NCBI RefSeq assembly: GCF_049671445.1
Contig: NZ_JBATUX010000080.1
Coordinates: forward strand, 1 to 51,355
DNA from: Paenisporosarcina sp049671445
Lineage (GTDB): Bacteria; Bacillota; Bacilli; Bacillales_A; Planococcaceae
Direction of reading: 5' to 3'
Length of the DNA stretch: 51,355 bases
Part shown: positions 9,361 through 17,635 of the stretch, piece by piece
Layout of the letters: each line of letters starts with the position of its first letter
How positions within the stretch are numbered: position 1 is the first letter of the stretch
Made by a program: the position numbers and the translations under genes
The notes under the pieces: model-generated
The model's input: only the letters and a program-made list of their open reading frames with translations
Databases searched by the model: none
What the model was told of the DNA's origin: nothing

Positions 9361-9394
9361 AACCCTTTTCACTAATTGGTGAAAAGGGTTTTTT
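9361..9394 (+). terminator. ald terminator
   Basis: AACCCTTTTCAC and GTGAAAAGGGTT form a perfect 12-bp stem with a 6-nt loop and a T-run. Confidence 0.9.
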
Positions 9395-9430
9395 GTTGAT
9401 TTCCATGCGTTGAGTAGTGGAAAAAGGCAT

Positions 9431-9545
9431 TTCGTAGCAACTTTTGCGTTTTGGTTGCAACTTTTAGGATTTGGTTGCAACTTTTGCGTTTTGGTTGCAA
9501 CTTTTAGGATTTCGTTGCAACTTTTGCGTTTTCGTTGCAACTATC
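9431..9545. repeat. 20-bp tandem repeat array with GTTGCAAC cores
   Basis: Five full 20-bp units and a partial sixth begin at 9431, 9451, 9471, 9491, 9511 and 9531. Each has the palindrome GTTGCAAC (GTAGCAAC in the first) followed by TTTT; the next five bases alternate GCGTT, AGGAT, GCGTT, AGGAT, GCGTT, giving a 40-bp higher-order period. It lies between the ald terminator and the 3' end of pepQ, so it sits between convergent genes. Not CRISPR: there are no spacers. Confidence 0.92.
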
Positions 9546-9608
9546 CAATTTCCTCCTAATTATCTAGGTTTTTTAAGAATGCTGTCGATATTAATAACAA
9601 ACAAAACA

Positions 9609-9677
9609 GTGCATATGCACAGAGTGACTAACAAGTATGCATTCGGAACAAATGGTCAGTGCAAATGTACGATAAAC
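9609..9677. repeat. dispersed hairpin repeat, copy 1
   Basis: GTGCATATGCAC at 9609-9620 and GTGCAAATGTAC at 9659-9670 are imperfect inverted ends, followed by GATAAAC. The right end plus GATAAAC matches 50983-50999 over 17 nt. A related element is at 33944-33992. Confidence 0.6.
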
Positions 9678-9694
9678 AAAAGATAAGCTTATAC

Positions 9695-9733
9695 AAAAAA
9701 GACCTGATTTGCAGAAATGCAATTCAGGTCTTT
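9695..9733 (-). terminator. pepQ terminator
   Basis: Read on the minus strand, AAAGACCTGA and TCAGGTCTTT form the stem and six Ts follow. It lies just beyond the pepQ stop codon. Confidence 0.85.
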
Positions 9734-9738
9734 CACTT

Positions 9739-10839
9739 CTATGCGCTTGGTACGATTACTAATTCTTTCGGATACTTTGTCAAAACTTCTACGCCGTCTT
9801 TTGTTACCACGACATCGTCTTCAATGCGCACGCCAGTTATACTTGGATCATAAATTCCTGGTTCAATCGTAAAGACCATGCCTTCGATTAATTTCATGTC
9901 ATTGTTGCCCGTTACAGATGGGAACTCATGAACTGAGATACCAAGGCCGTGACCTAGACGATGTGTAAAGAATTCACCGTAACCTGCTTGTGTAATTACA
10001 TCACGTGCGATTTTATCTAAATCCATTGCACGTACTCCAGGTTTAACTGCATCAACTGCAGCTTGTTCTGCTTTTCTTACGGTTTCATATACTTCTTTTT
10101 GAGCATCTGAAGGTTCTCCGAAAGACACAGTACGTGTAATATCCGAACAATATCCTTTGTAAATAACACCTAAATCAAACAGTACAAAATCGCCTTTTTG
10201 AATTTTGCGATCACCCGGTTTACCGTGAGGGGATGCCGTTTTTGGTCCACTCAAAACCATAGTATCGAACGACATATGCGCGATTCCTTTTTTCTTTAAT
10301 GCAAGCTCGATAGCTGTAAGAATTTCAAGTTCAGTCTTTCCTTCAGCAATTTCACTAACGCCAACTTCAATCGCAAAATCTGCATATTCAGCAGCTTTAC
10401 GAAGAATGTCTAATTCACTTTCATCCTTAATTACTCGCATTGAATTTAGTTGGTCGTCTAATCGAGCAAAAGAAGCTTGTGGGAATAATTCTTGAAGAGC
10501 CTCTAATCGTTCGACAGTCATATGTGATTTTTCTATTGCAAGTTGATTAATCGTAACCCCCTTGGCAACAATTGCTTCTTTTAATAACTGCCAAGGTTGG
10601 TCTGTATCTTGGTGACCTACAACATCGAAAGACCACCCAGCTTCTTTAGCATCTGGTACTTCCATTTTAGGGCAAATCATAAGAGGTTCAGCATCTTTAA
10701 AAATGACAACTCCTAATAAACGCTCATGAGGATTGCTTCTGAATCCAGAAACGTAAAACACGTTATCTGGAGTTGTAATGAATGCAGCATCGAGATTGTT
10801 TTCACTTAAATATGAAGATAATTGATTAATTTTAGTCAT
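9739..10839 (-). CDS. pepQ: Xaa-Pro peptidase (prolidase family M24B)
   Basis: A 366-residue metallopeptidase that should hydrolyse Xaa-Pro dipeptides or remove N-terminal residues before proline. An N-terminal creatinase-like domain (1-125) precedes the pita-bread catalytic domain. The five metal ligands are visible: Asp in VLFDLGV, Asp in CSDITRT, His in HRLGHGLG, Glu in FTIEPGIY and Glu in VRIEDDVV. RBS AAGGAGAGC precedes the ATG. Monocistronic, divergent from ytkL. Dipeptidase versus aminopeptidase P cannot be decided, so the gene symbol is tentative. Confidence 0.9.
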   Translation of the reverse strand: MTKINQLSSYLSENNLDAAFITTPDNVFYVSGFRSNPHERLLGVVIFKDAEPLMICPKMEVPDAKEAGWSFDVVGHQDTDQPWQLLKEAIVAKGVTINQLAIEKSHMTVERLEALQELFPQASFARLDDQLNSMRVIKDESELDILRKAAEYADFAIEVGVSEIAEGKTELEILTAIELALKKKGIAHMSFDTMVLSGPKTASPHGKPGDRKIQKGDFVLFDLGVIYKGYCSDITRTVSFGEPSDAQKEVYETVRKAEQAAVDAVKPGVRAMDLDKIARDVITQAGYGEFFTHRLGHGLGISVHEFPSVTGNNDMKLIEGMVFTIEPGIYDPSITGVRIEDDVVVTKDGVEVLTKYPKELVIVPSA

Positions 10840-10943
10840 AATAGCTCTCCTTTTTATCTTTCTTCCTTAAGCATATCAAAAAACAGGAGATTCGACATTC
10901 ATACCGAATAAATATTAGTATGAAGAAAAGGAGGTTGGACTAA

Positions 10944-11624
10944 ATGTATGTAACTTTTCATGGACATTCCGTTGTCAAAATAAAAACGGGAGAATTTACG
11001 ATATTAATCGACCCGTTCATTACAGGTAATGAATTAACAGATTTAGTTGCTGATAATGAAAAACCAAACGTGATTTTATTAACACATGGTCATAATGATC
11101 ATGTAGGTGATACAGTCGCAATCGCCAAAGCAAATGATGCACTAGTAGTAGCCCCATTCGAACTTGCTGAGTACCTATCTTGGCAAGGAGTAAGAACACA
11201 TCCATTACATATTGGTGGTTCAAGAGAATTTGAGTTTGGTAAAGTGAAATTAACACAAGCCTTTCACGGTTCTGCTTATGTTACGGAAGATCAGCAAGTG
11301 ATTTATACGGGTATGCCAGCAGGAATCCTATTTTCAGCAGAAGGTAAAACCATCTACCATGCTGGAGATACATCCTTGTTTGGTGATATGAAATTAATAG
11401 GTGAAAGACATCCTATTGATTTAGCGTTCTTACCAATCGGTGATAACTTTACGATGGGAATTGAAGATGCAGCTTACGCAGTGGAATTATTGAATCCACA
11501 AGCAGTTGTGCCAATTCATTACGATACATTCCCTCCAATAAAACAAAACCCACAGGACTTTAAAGATTTAGTTAAAGATGCGACGGTACACATTCTTAGT
11601 CCAGGTGACGGAATCGAATTATAG
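10944..11624 (+). CDS. ytkL: UPF0173 metal-dependent hydrolase YtkL
   Basis: A 226-residue metallo-beta-lactamase-fold hydrolase. Metal ligands: HGHNDHVGD (about residues 50-58), His in TQAFHGSA, Asp in YHAGDTSLFGD and His in VVPIHYDTFP. AAGGAGGT precedes the ATG. It is followed by a strong terminator. Substrate is unknown for this family. Confidence 0.93.
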   Translation: MYVTFHGHSVVKIKTGEFTILIDPFITGNELTDLVADNEKPNVILLTHGHNDHVGDTVAIAKANDALVVAPFELAEYLSWQGVRTHPLHIGGSREFEFGKVKLTQAFHGSAYVTEDQQVIYTGMPAGILFSAEGKTIYHAGDTSLFGDMKLIGERHPIDLAFLPIGDNFTMGIEDAAYAVELLNPQAVVPIHYDTFPPIKQNPQDFKDLVKDATVHILSPGDGIEL

Positions 11625-11632
11625 AAAGTTAA

Positions 11633-11666
11633 ATGCACGGAAAGCTACAGACTTTCCGTGCATTTT
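11633..11666 (+). terminator. ytkL terminator
   Basis: ATGCACGGAAAG and CTTTCCGTGCAT form a 12-bp stem with a 7-nt loop and a T5 tail. Confidence 0.88.
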
Positions 11667-11735
11667 TGTGTAAATAAAAACCAATGGTTGTGATACACTA
11701 ACAATAGAACGATTGTTTGGGGAATAGGTGATTAA

Positions 11736-13043
11736 ATGGTTACAAAACACGAACAAATACTGCAATATATTGAGTCTTTACCGGTTGGAGATAAAATCTC
11801 TGTCAGACGAATCGCAAAAGAACTTCAGGTTAGTGAAGGGACAGCCTATCGAGCAATAAAAGAGGCTGAAACTCAGCGATATGTCAGCACAATCGAACGA
11901 GTTGGAACTATTCGAATTGAAAAGAAAAAGAAAGAAAATATTGAACGTTTAACGTTTGCTGAAGTTGTAAATATTGTGGATGGTCAGGTCCTTGGTGGGA
12001 AAAGTGGCTTACATAAAACGTTAACTAAGTTTGTTATCGGAGCTATGCAATTAGAAGATATGATGCGCTATACAGATGCTGGAAGTCTCCTCATTGTTGG
12101 GAATCGAGTAAAAGCCCATTTTACAGCCCTAAAAGCAGGAGCAGCGGTATTAATAACGGGTGGTTTTGAAGCATCAGAGTCATTGAAAAAAGTAGCCGAT
12201 GAGTTAGAACTTCCAATTATCTCGACAAGTTATGACACATTCACGGTCGCGACAATGATAAACCGTGCGATTTATGATCAGTTAATTAAAAAAGAAATCT
12301 TGTTTATTGAAGATATTTATGTACCTCTCCAAGAAACCGATTTTTTGCGTGCCAATGAAACTATATCCGCTTATCATGAAAAAAATGTGCAAACTTTGCA
12401 TGCTGGTTTCCCTGTCATTGATGGAAATCAAAAAGTGGTGGGTATCGTTACAGCAAGAGATGTGATTGGAAAAGAGCATGGCGATTCAATTGAAAAAGTC
12501 ATGACGAAAAATCCCATCACATTGACCATGAAAACGAGTGTAGCCACTGCAGGGCATCGTATGATTTGGGAAGGCATCGATTTAATGCCAGTAGTAAATG
12601 ATAACGGAGCATTAGAAGGCGTCATCAGTCGTCAAGATGTGTTAAAAGCACTTCAATTAGCACAACGACAACCACAGCAAGGTGAAACAATCGATGATAT
12701 TGTAAAAAATCAAATGAAGGTTTCGCAAGAAGATGAACTCACGATAGAATTTACGGTTACTCCGCAAATGACCAACCAGTTTGGTGCGATTTCATATGGC
12801 GCATTCACCACACTATTAGCTGAAGTGGGCAATTATGCACTGAAAAATAAAAAGCGTGGGGATAGTGTAGCTGAAAACATGACCATCTACTTCATCAAAC
12901 CTGTTCAGATGGATAGCGTGTTAACAGTGCGTCCTAATATTCTTGATATGAGTCGGAAGTTTGTGAAAATGGAATTTGATGTGTTTAATGGACAAGTGTT
13001 GGTCGGTAAAGCGATGATGATGTTCCAATTGTTAGAGCGGTAA
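11736..13043 (+). CDS. ytoI: HTH-DRTGG-CBS-thioesterase protein YtoI
   Basis: A 435-residue multidomain protein: winged-helix domain (about 1-60, VRRIAKELQVSEGTAYRAIKEAE), DRTGG domain (about 70-185), two CBS motifs (about 190-310, with VVGIVTARDVIG and LEGVISRQDVL), and a hot-dog thioesterase-like domain (about 320-435). The layout suggests a regulator or enzyme that senses an adenine nucleotide through CBS. Function has not been established to my knowledge. It is convergent with ytpI across a shared terminator. Confidence 0.9.
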   Translation: MVTKHEQILQYIESLPVGDKISVRRIAKELQVSEGTAYRAIKEAETQRYVSTIERVGTIRIEKKKKENIERLTFAEVVNIVDGQVLGGKSGLHKTLTKFVIGAMQLEDMMRYTDAGSLLIVGNRVKAHFTALKAGAAVLITGGFEASESLKKVADELELPIISTSYDTFTVATMINRAIYDQLIKKEILFIEDIYVPLQETDFLRANETISAYHEKNVQTLHAGFPVIDGNQKVVGIVTARDVIGKEHGDSIEKVMTKNPITLTMKTSVATAGHRMIWEGIDLMPVVNDNGALEGVISRQDVLKALQLAQRQPQQGETIDDIVKNQMKVSQEDELTIEFTVTPQMTNQFGAISYGAFTTLLAEVGNYALKNKKRGDSVAENMTIYFIKPVQMDSVLTVRPNILDMSRKFVKMEFDVFNGQVLVGKAMMMFQLLER

Positions 13044-13048
13044 AGTAA

Positions 13049-13078
13049 AAAAAGTGATGCTAGATAGCATCACTTTTT
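13049..13078. terminator. bidirectional terminator between ytoI and ytpI
   Basis: AAAAAGTGATGC and GCATCACTTTTT form a perfect stem with A-run and T-run on the two sides. Confidence 0.88.
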
Positions 13079-13378
13079 GTTCAAACGAAATTCTTCTTCC
13101 ACAAATTGGCCATAATGTTTTGCAACACGGAAATAATAAACCATTGTGTACAGCCCAATGAGAATTAACACACCTGAAATGACATAAGTTAAAGTTGAAG
13201 GAAATAAAGTTATTTGATTAATGCCAAAGAAAAATAATAAACTTCCAAGAGCAACTAAAGAGCGGTTCGCATACCATCTCTTAGCGATAGGTAAGTCACT
13301 TCGAAATTGTTTTGTTTTAAAGTAAAAATAAAGAACAAACGACAAAACTATTAAAACTACAAATAGTGCATTTATCAT
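13070..13378 (-). CDS. ytpI: YtpI-like small membrane protein
   Basis: A 102-residue protein with three hydrophobic segments (about 2-20, 42-60 and 64-84) and a charged tail. The start at 13378 (MINALFVV) is chosen because AGGAGGT lies upstream on the minus strand; an 11-residue extension lacks an RBS. It sits between ytoI and nrnA as in B. subtilis. No known function. Its coding end overlaps the shared terminator. Confidence 0.85.
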   Translation of the reverse strand: MINALFVVLIVLSFVLYFYFKTKQFRSDLPIAKRWYANRSLVALGSLLFFFGINQITLFPSTLTYVISGVLILIGLYTMVYYFRVAKHYGQFVEEEFRLNKK

Positions 13379-13473
13379 TGTAAACCTCCTGTAAATAAAT
13401 GAAACTGTCATTATTGTATCGACATTTGCATGGAAATGCGAATTGTAATTATGAAAGGTGGAAGGAAAAAAAC

Positions 13474-14409
13474 ATGAAGCGTCAAATCATAGACACAATA
13501 TCTACATACGAAACCATTATAATTCATCGACATGTTCGACCAGATCCAGACGCATATGGATCTTCAATGGGCTTAAAAGGAATTTTACAAGCGAGTTATC
13601 CTGATAAACAAATTTTTGTTACAGGTGAGCATGAGGAAACGCTCGATTTTCTAGACAAACCAGACCACGTGACCGATGAGCAATTCGAAGGTGCACTCAT
13701 TATTGTTACAGATACTGCTAATACAGAGCGCATTGATGATCAACGTTATAAGAATGGTGCATACCTTATCAAAATTGATCACCATCCGAATGACGATGCC
13801 TATGGAGACTTGTTATGGGTAAACACACAGGCAAGTTCAGCAAGTGAAATGATCTATGAATTATTCGAAGAAGGTAAAGCGACTGCCAACTGGACAATGT
13901 CTAATGGAGCTGCGCGAATTTTGTTCGCTGGTATCGTAGGCGATACAGGACGCTTTATGTTTCAAAGTACAAGCAAGAAGACATTCGAAACTGTCGCCGA
14001 TTTAATTACATATGACTTTGATCGCACAGAACTTTTTAATGGTATGTATGAAGTGGAAAGAAATTTATTGCATTTACAGGGACATATTTATCAACATTTC
14101 ACTATGGATGATCATGGAGCGGCCTATATCAAATTGCCAATCAAAACCTTGGAAGAATTCGGAGTGACTGCAAGTGAAACTTCACTTTTAGTTGGATCTC
14201 TTGGCAATGTTAAAGGAATTAAAGCATGGATTATGTTTATAGAAGAAGAAGATCAAATTCGTGTTCGACTTCGCTCTAAAGGTCCTATTATTAATGAATT
14301 GGCTAAGCAATACGGTGGTGGGGGTCATCCTCTTGCTTCAGGAGCTTCAGTCTATTCATGGGATACAGCAGATGAAGTAATCACTAAGTTGAAAAAATTA
14401 TGTCAGTAA
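13474..14409 (+). CDS. nrnA: oligoribonuclease / pAp phosphatase NrnA
   Basis: DHH-DHHA1 phosphoesterase that degrades short oligonucleotides and dephosphorylates 3',5'-pAp. The 311 residues show VRPDPDAYGSS (motif I), DTANTERIDD (II), the DHH motif in IDHHPNDD, and the DHHA1 GGGGHPLASGA near the C terminus. Start 13474 follows GGTGGAAGG. It is 20 nt upstream of dnaE and probably co-transcribed. The ytrH/ytrI genes found between these two in B. subtilis are absent. Confidence 0.95.
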   Translation: MKRQIIDTISTYETIIIHRHVRPDPDAYGSSMGLKGILQASYPDKQIFVTGEHEETLDFLDKPDHVTDEQFEGALIIVTDTANTERIDDQRYKNGAYLIKIDHHPNDDAYGDLLWVNTQASSASEMIYELFEEGKATANWTMSNGAARILFAGIVGDTGRFMFQSTSKKTFETVADLITYDFDRTELFNGMYEVERNLLHLQGHIYQHFTMDDHGAAYIKLPIKTLEEFGVTASETSLLVGSLGNVKGIKAWIMFIEEEDQIRVRLRSKGPIINELAKQYGGGGHPLASGASVYSWDTADEVITKLKKLCQ

Positions 14410-14429
14410 GTTGAAAGGGTGAGGGAACG

Positions 14430-17400
14430 ATGAATCCAGTTTATCCACAAGTAGGTACATCAGCTGATTTACTAAATAGTACGATTCGCTTGGAATCATT
14501 GATTCCTTTCCTTCAACATCAACAAGCGACCACTGTAGCCATTACAAATAAACGTTTGTATGGCGTTTTGCCATTTTACCAAATGGTTAAAAAAGCAGGA
14601 CTTCATCCAGTGATTGGATTAACTTGTCGAATTGAAATAAGTGAAGAACACAATGCGGACGTACAAGTATATGCAAAATCAAACATTGGTTATCAAAACC
14701 TATTAAAAATTAGTAGTGCACTAGAAGTAAAAGCACTTTCTGCACTTCCGATAAAATGGTTGCAAGCATACAAACAAGATTGTTTAGTTGTGGTTAGCAT
14801 GCTAAAACAATCTTCACTAGAAGCTAAGGTATCTATACTAGATGAATTGAAAAATAGTCTTGGTTCAGATTTATTAGGTGGAGTTGAACGACCAGGTGGA
14901 ATAGTTGATAGTCAAGAAAATGAATTTATTAATCTCTGTGAAGAAAGACAAATTCAGCTAATGGCTACTCATCAAGCAAAATATGTATCTGCTAAAGATG
15001 CGTTTGCTTATGAAGTCGCTCAAGCAATTGCTAATGGTGTGAAATTAAACGATGTAAATCGACAGAAGCCTCTTCATGAACATCATTACTTACCTACCCG
15101 AGAACAATGGATTGAATGGTTCGCGGATCACCCTGAATGGCTTCAGCAGACAGAACAATGTCTAAATAGCTGTCACGTTGACCTTATTACCAACCAACTA
15201 CATATGCCGAAATTCCCCGTAACAGATAATGTCCTTACAAAGGACGTATTACGTGAAAAATGTCTAGAAGGGCTTGAAAATCGTTTAGAACAATTTACTG
15301 AACCATATAAAGAGCGTCTTGAAATGGAGCTTCAGGTCATAAATCAAATGGGCTATGCAGATTATTTTCTGATCGTGGCAGATTTTATGGAATATGCAAA
15401 AAGTAAACAAATTTTAACGGGTCCTGGTCGTGGATCTTCTGCAAGTTCTCTCGTCGCGTATTCTTTATTCATTACGCACGTAGATCCACTAGAATACGGG
15501 TTACTGTTTGAACGTTTCTTAAATCCGGAACGTATTTCTATGCCCGATATTGATATCGATTTTGCAGACCACCGACGACAAGAAGTTATCCAGTATGTTG
15601 CAAAAAAATATGGGAACTCACACGTTGCACAAATCGTAACGTTTGGTACATTGTCAGCAAAAGCTGCAGCGAGAGATGTGGCACGCGTATTCGGATTTGA
15701 TAGTTCAGTTCTTGACATGATTTCAAAACTACTACCCAATAAACCGGGTATTTCATTTGAAGAAGCCGTTAATAGCTCCCATTACTTAAAAAAGTGGATG
15801 GAACTCGATAAAACGCATCAAAAATGGTTTGATACGGTAAAAGAGCTTGAAGGATTACCGAGGAATGCCTCAACCCATGCAGCTGGGGTCGTGTTGTCTC
15901 CTGTTCCTTTAGTGGACTTACTACCAATCGAAGAAGGACAAGACGGTATGTATTTAACCCAGTGGCCAATGAAGGAAGTAGAACAAAGCGGTTTGCTTAA
16001 AATGGATTTTCTAGGGTTACGCAACCTAACCATTCTTGAGAGAATTCGCGCGATGATTTGGTTTAATCAAAATAAGTGGTTAGATTTTGAGAAAATTCCT
16101 CTACATGATGAAGAAACATTTAAACTTCTTCAACAAGGGGACACAACAGGTGTATTTCAATTAGAATCAGATGGTATGAGACAAGCTTTACGAGATATTA
16201 AACCTACTCATTTTCTGGATATTGTGGCAGTGAATGCCCTGTATCGCCCAGGTCCGATGGATAATATTCCAACCTATAAACGTCGAAAACACCATGAAGA
16301 AAAAACAGTGTATGTTCACCCGATGCTCGAACCCATTTTAAAAGAAACATACGGTGTTATTGTCTATCAAGAACAAATTATGCAAATTTCATCTAAGATG
16401 GCTGGTTTTTCTTTCGGTGAGTCAGATATTTTAAGACGTGCTGTTAGTAAAAAGAATCGACACGTACTTGATGAGCAACGCCAACATTTTGTTGAAAGCT
16501 CTCAACAAAATCAATTTACTAAGCAAGAAGCAAACGAAGTATATGATTTAATAGTGCGATTTGCTGATTATGGTTTTCCAAAAAGCCATGCAGTTGCTTA
16601 CAGCTTAATTTCGTATCAAATGGCCTACTTAAAAGTCCATTATCCTGCCTATTTTTATGCATCGTTACTGACAGCAGCCATGGGCAATCAGGATAAAATC
16701 ATGCGCTTAATACAAGAAGTGAAACATCATAAAATTGATCTCCTGCCCCCTTCAATACACAAAAGCGGCTTAACATTCCGAGTTGAAAACAGCGCTATCC
16801 GTTTTGGGTTATCAGCTGTTAAAGGGGTTTCCAATGTCTTTTTAAGAACAATGATAGAAAACCGTAAAAACCAACAGCCACTATGGCAAGATATTTTTGA
16901 GTTAGCAGCGAGTTTATCTGCGGAACAATTTTCACGAAAGCAGGTTGAACCGTTAATAAAAGCAGGTGCACTTGATGGTTTTGGACAAGATCGAGCCACT
17001 TTATTGGCCACTCTTGATGCGGCCGTTCATTATGCAGAACTCGTACGACCAAATGTCGAGCACGACTTATTTGACGGAGATGTCATTTCTTTTGGTAAGC
17101 CAAAGTATGTGAAAAATACAGAAATGCCTGAAATGATCAAACTCCAGTTCGAACGAGAAATTCTTGGGTTATATATGTCAAATCATCCCGTAGAGCGTTT
17201 GAAAAAGGAATTGAAGCTACAAGTTTCGGCTATTCAAGATATTAAAAATGAGCAAAATGGCCGTTCAGTTGTCATTATTGGCATGATTGAAGAGATTCGC
17301 AGAATTCGAACGAAAAAAGGAGAGGCGATGGCATTTGTTACCGTCCAGGACGAAACTTCTGATGTCTCATGTACATTGTTTCCAAAGGACTATGCTCATC

Positions 17401-17510
17401 ACAATCTATTAATTAAAGAACAAAATGTAATTTCTGTCGAAGGCAATGTCGAGTGGAGGCAAGGTAAACCACAAATCATTGTCAAAAATATAAGAGCTTT
17501 GTCGAAGTAA
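14430..17510 (+). CDS. dnaE: DNA polymerase III alpha subunit DnaE
   Basis: The second replicative, error-prone C-family polymerase of Gram-positives; extends RNA primers and acts in translesion synthesis. 1026 residues: PHP domain (about 1-260), palm/fingers with the catalytic aspartates in MPDIDIDF (Asp373, Asp375), GPGRGSSASS, helix-hairpin-helix region, and a C-terminal OB fold ending RALSK. It is about 90 residues shorter than the B. subtilis protein and lacks most of what follows the OB fold. The PHP metal motifs are also changed: QVGTS replaces the usual xVHS and AITNKRLYG replaces a T-D-x-H-type motif. RBS GGTGAGGG precedes the ATG. A strong terminator follows. Confidence 0.96.
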   Translation: MNPVYPQVGTSADLLNSTIRLESLIPFLQHQQATTVAITNKRLYGVLPFYQMVKKAGLHPVIGLTCRIEISEEHNADVQVYAKSNIGYQNLLKISSALEVKALSALPIKWLQAYKQDCLVVVSMLKQSSLEAKVSILDELKNSLGSDLLGGVERPGGIVDSQENEFINLCEERQIQLMATHQAKYVSAKDAFAYEVAQAIANGVKLNDVNRQKPLHEHHYLPTREQWIEWFADHPEWLQQTEQCLNSCHVDLITNQLHMPKFPVTDNVLTKDVLREKCLEGLENRLEQFTEPYKERLEMELQVINQMGYADYFLIVADFMEYAKSKQILTGPGRGSSASSLVAYSLFITHVDPLEYGLLFERFLNPERISMPDIDIDFADHRRQEVIQYVAKKYGNSHVAQIVTFGTLSAKAAARDVARVFGFDSSVLDMISKLLPNKPGISFEEAVNSSHYLKKWMELDKTHQKWFDTVKELEGLPRNASTHAAGVVLSPVPLVDLLPIEEGQDGMYLTQWPMKEVEQSGLLKMDFLGLRNLTILERIRAMIWFNQNKWLDFEKIPLHDEETFKLLQQGDTTGVFQLESDGMRQALRDIKPTHFLDIVAVNALYRPGPMDNIPTYKRRKHHEEKTVYVHPMLEPILKETYGVIVYQEQIMQISSKMAGFSFGESDILRRAVSKKNRHVLDEQRQHFVESSQQNQFTKQEANEVYDLIVRFADYGFPKSHAVAYSLISYQMAYLKVHYPAYFYASLLTAAMGNQDKIMRLIQEVKHHKIDLLPPSIHKSGLTFRVENSAIRFGLSAVKGVSNVFLRTMIENRKNQQPLWQDIFELAASLSAEQFSRKQVEPLIKAGALDGFGQDRATLLATLDAAVHYAELVRPNVEHDLFDGDVISFGKPKYVKNTEMPEMIKLQFEREILGLYMSNHPVERLKKELKLQVSAIQDIKNEQNGRSVVIIGMIEEIRRIRTKKGEAMAFVTVQDETSDVSCTLFPKDYAHHNLLIKEQNVISVEGNVEWRQGKPQIIVKNIRALSK

Positions 17511-17543
17511 CAACCCAACACATTTTTTGTTGGGTTGTTTTTA
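17511..17543 (+). terminator. dnaE terminator
   Basis: AACAACCCAACA and TGTTGGGTTGTT form a perfect 12-bp stem, followed by Ts. Confidence 0.9.
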
Positions 17544-17551
17544 ATTTTCCA

Positions 17552-17580
17552 TTGCATGACAAGCGATTTTTTTGTATGAT
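17552..17580 (+). promoter_or_regulatory. sigma-A promoter of the regulator-accDA operon
   Basis: TTGCAT (17552-17557), an exact 17-bp spacer and TATGAT (17575-17580). The expected start point is about 17586-17588, immediately before the palindrome at 17591-17605. Confidence 0.75.
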
Positions 17581-17590
17581 AGGTTCATTG

Positions 17591-17605
17591 AGTGGTCAGA
17601 CCACT
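17591..17605. promoter_or_regulatory. FadR/GntR-type operator palindrome
   Basis: AGTGGTCAGACCACT is a perfect inverted repeat with one central base. It contains TGGTCNGACCA, the form expected for the FadR subfamily of GntR regulators. It lies just downstream of the predicted start of transcription and about 30 bp before the gene of a FadR-type regulator, so autorepression of the whole operon is the simplest reading. Confidence 0.75.
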
Positions 17606-17635
17606 TTGAAAAAAATGGAAGACCGAGGGATGAAA

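Noticed and set aside
9343..9540. Minus-strand open frame with repeating KSCNQNAKVAT-like residues
   Set aside because: It runs through the 20-bp array and the ald terminator and has no RBS.
9431..9545. CRISPR-like array
   Set aside because: Units are directly adjacent with a 20-bp period and no unique spacers, and no cas genes are present. The arrays at 34078-34185 and 43262-43380 are rejected for the same reason.
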